NCBI RefSeq assembly: GCF_001042695.1
Contig: NZ_AP012334.1
Location: forward strand, 372,001 to 436,000
Direction: 5' to 3'
DNA from: Scardovia inopinata JCM 12537
Lineage (GTDB): Bacteria > Actinomycetota > Actinomycetes > Actinomycetales > Bifidobacteriaceae
Length of the DNA stretch: 64,000 nt
The notes beneath the pieces are model-generated. The model was not told the origin of the DNA and searched no databases. It saw nothing but the letters and a program-made list of their open reading frames with translations. A program made the position numbers and the translations under genes. Of the stretch, positions 63,707 through 64,000 are shown piece by piece; the stretch's first letter is position 1; the number at the start of each line of letters is the position of its first letter.

Positions 63707-64000
63707 ATGTTCGAGATTTATCCAGATCCCTCTGCGAGGGAATTGATGAGGTTTGCTGCTTGGCAGCGTCAACAGGAGGCAGTACGTCTGGCTAGTGACC
63801 TTAGCAAGCGGTTTCGTCGCGATGTGACTTTCAGTCATTACACAGCAGCAGCGCTTTTGGGAGTCCCTGTTCCCGGAGTGCCAGATCACATTCAGTATGA
63901 GCGTGAATTTCTTGGTCATAGAAAGTCAAGAATGCAGATGCAGATAAATCAGGAAGAACAAGAGGTGTTTGTTCCAGACACTCCTATTGGAGAACAGGTA
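63707..64000 (+). CDS. N-terminal part of an unidentified protein (AbiEi-like?)
   Basis: An open frame of 98 codons from ATG 63707 to the window edge. The start reads MFEIYPDPSARELMRF and a later FSHYTAAALLGVPVPG. The latter resembles the helix-turn-helix region of AbiEi-type antitoxin or DUF559-type proteins common in actinobacteria. Weak, family-level call. No clear Shine-Dalgarno. Confidence 0.5.
   Translation, partial: MFEIYPDPSARELMRFAAWQRQQEAVRLASDLSKRFRRDVTFSHYTAAALLGVPVPGVPDHIQYEREFLGHRKSRMQMQINQEEQEVFVPDTPIGEQV

Overview
The window looks like a chromosomal segment of a Bifidobacteriaceae member, or a close actinobacterial relative. The evidence is a cell-division run in the order glyS-dusB-ftsZ-sepF-yggT-divIVA-lspA-rluD-dnaE, the actinobacterial mismatch endonuclease NucS, a double-helicase/nuclease of AdnA type, a HspR-type HAIR box before clpB, and several proteins that resemble bifidobacterial conserved hypotheticals. 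By eye the G+C is near 50%, lower than typical Bifidobacterium, so a low-GC genus such as Scardovia, Parascardovia, Alloscardovia or Gardnerella is possible. This is inference; no database was searched.

Layout. 1-7.2 kb: end of an unidentified gene, a large UvrD-like helicase with a RecB-like nuclease, a GNAT acetyltransferase and an MFS transporter whose last helix is cut off by a frameshift. 7.3-14.1 kb: RNase J, aminopeptidase N, GlmM, peptide deformylase. 14.2-17.6 kb: a membrane-anchored arylsulfotransferase-like protein divergent from a glutamate-cysteine ligase. 17.6-18.9 kb: two long palindromes and an N-terminally truncated AAA/DUF4143 ATPase. 19-31 kb: the core translation, division and replication block. 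30.8-43.9 kb: GH5 glucosidase, PepC, a MacB-like ABC exporter, NucS, an FKBP lipoprotein, a membrane protein, a lipoprotein, a thioredoxin/TPR protein and a CYTH protein.

44.1-50.2 kb is an accessory island beside tRNA-Arg(CCG). It holds a decayed IS256-family (IS1249-like) element with recognisable inverted repeats, a frameshifted HsdR-like remnant, an intact EVE-domain McrB plus McrC (type IV, modification-dependent restriction), and a mosaic of DUF6508-like and DNA-methyltransferase-like fragments. It ends directly before argS.

50.2-64 kb: argS; a THI5/NMT1-type binding lipoprotein with a hairpin-rich leader, followed by a nucleoside hydrolase; clpB; an Rgg-type regulator, a 19-codon ORF and an MFS transporter; and a copper pair (membrane cupredoxin and CopA). 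The CopA appears to lack most of its nucleotide-binding domain, carries low-complexity tandem repeats in its place, and has a C-terminal YHS domain. The window ends inside an unrecognised protein.

A theme across the window is short, near-perfect tandem duplications (7-42 bp) in leaders, stop codons and coding loops. They coexist with a NucS-type repair gene, a pathway not known to correct indels. The most unusual single items are the McrBC island, the N-domain-less CopA, the Rgg/sORF/MFS cassette, and the palindromes at the truncated ATPase.
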